From JAWLGW01 sp964569055 (GTDB taxonomy: Bacteria; Planctomycetota; J058), in contig CAZMSZ010000422.1 of the NCBI GenBank assembly GCA_964569055.1, forward strand, positions 1 through 6,216: a DNA stretch of 6,216 nucleotides, given 5' to 3'. The notes under the pieces were generated by a model. The model did not search any database and had not been told where the DNA came from. It saw nothing but the letters and a program-made list of their open reading frames with translations. The translations under genes were made by a program, and so were the position numbers. Positions 6,074 to 6,216 of this stretch are shown one piece after another; positions within the stretch are counted from its first letter, which is position 1; each line of letters opens with the position of its first letter.

Positions 6074-6216
6074 GTGGACGACGACCTCCAGGCCCTCTCG
6101 CGCGAGGAGCTGCTCCAGGAGGTCGCGCGCCTGCGCGCCGCGATCCGCGCGCACCGCGACCAGGCTCTGTCTCGAAGCTCGGATCGCGCCATCGCGAAGC
6201 AATCGTCGCCGCTGGC
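6074..6216 (+). CDS. Small helical hypothetical protein, 3' end cut by the window
   Basis: The frame opens at GTG with GAGG (6064-6067) six bases upstream and stays open for 47 codons to the window edge. Residues 7-27 read as an amphipathic helix with Leu, Val and Ile spaced in a coiled-coil manner (LSREELLQEVARLRAAIRAH). This resembles, from memory, short uncharacterised proteins of GC-rich bacteria that begin with LSREEL and run through an RLRxAIRxHRD helix. The start lies 11 bases after the lipoprotein stop, suggesting one transcript. After about residue 30 the third codon positions become less G/C-rich and the sequence turns Ser-rich, so the real protein may end, be frameshifted or simply diverge there. 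No function can be given. Confidence 0.5.
   Translation, partial: MDDDLQALSREELLQEVARLRAAIRAHRDQALSRSSDRAIAKQSSPL

Overview
The window is very GC-rich DNA with strongly G/C-biased third codon positions. Four of the five genes start with GTG. A secreted lipoprotein with a Pro/Glu-rich linker points to a Gram-negative type of cell. Together this suggests a high-GC bacterium such as a myxobacterium-like (Myxococcota) lineage, but base composition cannot exclude other high-GC phyla, and I make no species call. I see no insertion sequence, phage gene, tRNA, rRNA or CRISPR array.

Layout. (1) 21-668 (+): a complete calcineurin-like metallophosphoesterase of the MPPED/239AB type. (2) 669-870: a convergent intergenic gap with a long imperfect hairpin (683-723), a possible shared terminator. 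(3) 871-4991 (-): a two-gene operon transcribed right to left. The first gene is a GH65 sugar phosphorylase/hydrolase (853 aa). It overlaps by four bases (GTGA) the second gene, a 520-aa fusion of a beta-phosphoglucomutase-like HAD domain with a trehalose-6-phosphate phosphatase (OtsB) domain. (4) 4992-5312: a divergent intergenic region with a perfect 22-bp palindrome and a second short hairpin. (5) 5313-6062 (+): a lipoprotein with a long acidic, proline-rich linker and a C-terminal cupredoxin-like domain whose usual axial Met position is Glu. (6) 6074 to the window end (+): the start of a small gene with a predicted helical/coiled-coil segment, cut by the window edge.

How the genes work together. 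GH65 enzymes of the phosphorylase type cleave alpha-glucosides such as trehalose, kojibiose or maltose with phosphate to give beta-glucose-1-phosphate. Beta-phosphoglucomutase turns that into glucose-6-phosphate. OtsB removes phosphate from trehalose-6-phosphate to release trehalose. The operon thus carries one possible trehalose-making step and two sugar-salvage steps, with no trehalose-6-phosphate synthase (OtsA) in view. The same three domains are, as I recall, joined in one polypeptide in mycobacterial OtsB1 (Rv2006). Here they are divided between two translationally coupled genes, with GH65 first. The metallophosphoesterase and the lipoprotein have no evident functional tie to this operon.

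The most interesting points are the split and re-ordered GH65/beta-PGM/OtsB module, the cupredoxin-like lipoprotein with an altered metal site, and the 22-bp palindrome between the divergent transcription units. None of these by itself shows a wholly new system.
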